6,412 nucleotides of DNA from QQUK01 sp913009765 (GTDB lineage Bacteria; Zixibacteria; MSB-5A5; GN15; FEB-12), in assembly GCA_937900185.1 (NCBI GenBank), contig CALCCW010000067.1, positions 1-6,412 of the forward strand. Reading direction: 5' to 3'. Below, in pieces: positions 6,232-6,412 of this stretch; the first letter of the stretch is position 1; each line of letters begins with the position of its first letter. A program made the position numbers and the translations under genes. The notes beneath the pieces are model-generated. The model was given only the letters and a program-made list of their open reading frames with translations. It ran no database searches and was not told where the DNA came from.

Positions 6232-6381
6232 TCTTCTCTCCTTAAATTGCATATCTTTCTTCTGCGGTTTGAATTGGTACTACTACTGCCTCCAGATGCG
6301 GTATAAGAAATATAAACAGAATACTCACTGTTATTATTTATTGTGGCACCGTTTGCGAATGGGTCATTTGTAGGCGTAGGG
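6228..6381 (-). CDS. Hypothetical protein, C-terminal 50 residues only (cut by contig end)
   Basis: Reading minus from 6380, 50 codons are open and end in TGA at 6230-6228. This stop overlaps the ATG of the next gene as ATGA, the usual sign of translational coupling. The other two minus frames have stops in this stretch. The visible peptide begins PTPTNDPFANGATINNNSEY, continues SVYISYTASGGSSSTNSN, and ends in a basic tail (RRRKICNLRREE). No domain is recognised. The Ser/Asn-rich, beta-like text resembles the downstream fibre-like protein in style and fits an upstream structural gene of the same operon. The start and most of the gene lie beyond the contig. Confidence 0.7.
6236..6243 (-). promoter_or_regulatory. 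Ribosome binding site that decides the start of the fibre-like gene
   Basis: On the minus strand AAGGAGAG (6243-6236) places its AAGGAG core six bases before the ATG at 6231. The alternative ATG at 6252 has only a weak purine run (AGAAGAAAG) before it and would add seven charged residues (MQFKERR) ahead of the signal-peptide-like segment. The site lies inside the last codons of the upstream gene. Confidence 0.85.
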
Positions 6382-6412
6382 AGATCGGAAGAGCGTCGTG
6401 TAGGGAAAGAGG
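6382..6412. other. Sequencing adapter contamination (read-through universal adapter)
   Basis: Positions 6382-6411 match the reverse complement of the Illumina TruSeq universal adapter (begins AGATCGGAAGAGCGTCGTG); the last base, 6412, deviates. Genuine sequence ends at 6381. Together with the other end this shows that both contig tips are fragment ends assembled from untrimmed reads. Confidence 0.98.

Noticed and set aside
6232..6252. Upstream in-frame ATG at 6252 as the start of the fibre-like gene
   Set aside because: The ATG at 6231 has a strong AAGGAG six bases upstream and an ATGA overlap with the preceding gene. The longer form places MQFKERR before the signal-peptide-like segment and has only a weak ribosome site.
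6080..6373. Plus-strand open frame opposite the right-end genes
   Set aside because: It is antisense to the fibre-like gene start and to the coupled upstream fragment; its composition looks random.

Overview
The window is one short metagenomic-style contig of about 6.29 kb of real sequence (92-6381). Library-adapter sequence sits at both ends: Illumina TruSeq P7/index adapter at 1-91 and the start of the read-through adapter on the other side at 6382-6412. The source looks like a low-GC (roughly one third GC), Gram-negative-type bacterium. Secreted multidomain proteins ending in type I dockerin-like calcium repeats, and response regulator/HD-GYP proteins, are common in the uncultured FCB-type lineages (Zixibacteria, Cloacimonadota and relatives). 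That placement is an inference from style, not a proof.

Left part (92-2274, minus strand): a housekeeping and signalling pair. A lipoyl synthase gene (lipA) with a good sigma70-like promoter is followed, 107 bp downstream on the same strand, by a response regulator with a receiver domain, a GAF-like linker and an HD-GYP c-di-GMP phosphodiesterase domain. The second gene is cut by the contig end, and its apparent C-terminus is adapter sequence.

Middle (2275-4490, plus strand): one large secreted protein of 696 aa. It has a signal peptide, a cysteine-containing beta-rich domain, an Ig-like domain, and a second Ig-like domain that appears to carry an inserted, catalytically dead C39-peptidase-like domain. 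It ends with a complete two-loop dockerin. It is transcribed divergently from lipA across a 135-bp gap. It ends at a strong hairpin terminator that can also serve the convergent genes on its right.

Right part (4488-6381, minus strand): a compact operon of three genes reading towards the dockerin gene. The first is only a 50-codon C-terminal fragment, which overlaps the next start codon as ATGA. The second is a 474-aa exported or fibre-like protein with a coiled-coil-like segment, a glycine-rich 11-12-residue repeat and two carboxypeptidase-regulatory/Ig-like domains. The third is a 100-aa one-membrane-span protein with holin-like architecture. Gene order and domain style suggest a phage-derived late module (tail appendage followed by holin-like protein). 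This part also has somewhat higher GC in hand-counted samples. A perfect 15-bp inverted repeat lies inside the last codons of the 474-aa gene, just before the holin-like gene.

No tRNA, rRNA, CRISPR array or insertion sequence was seen.
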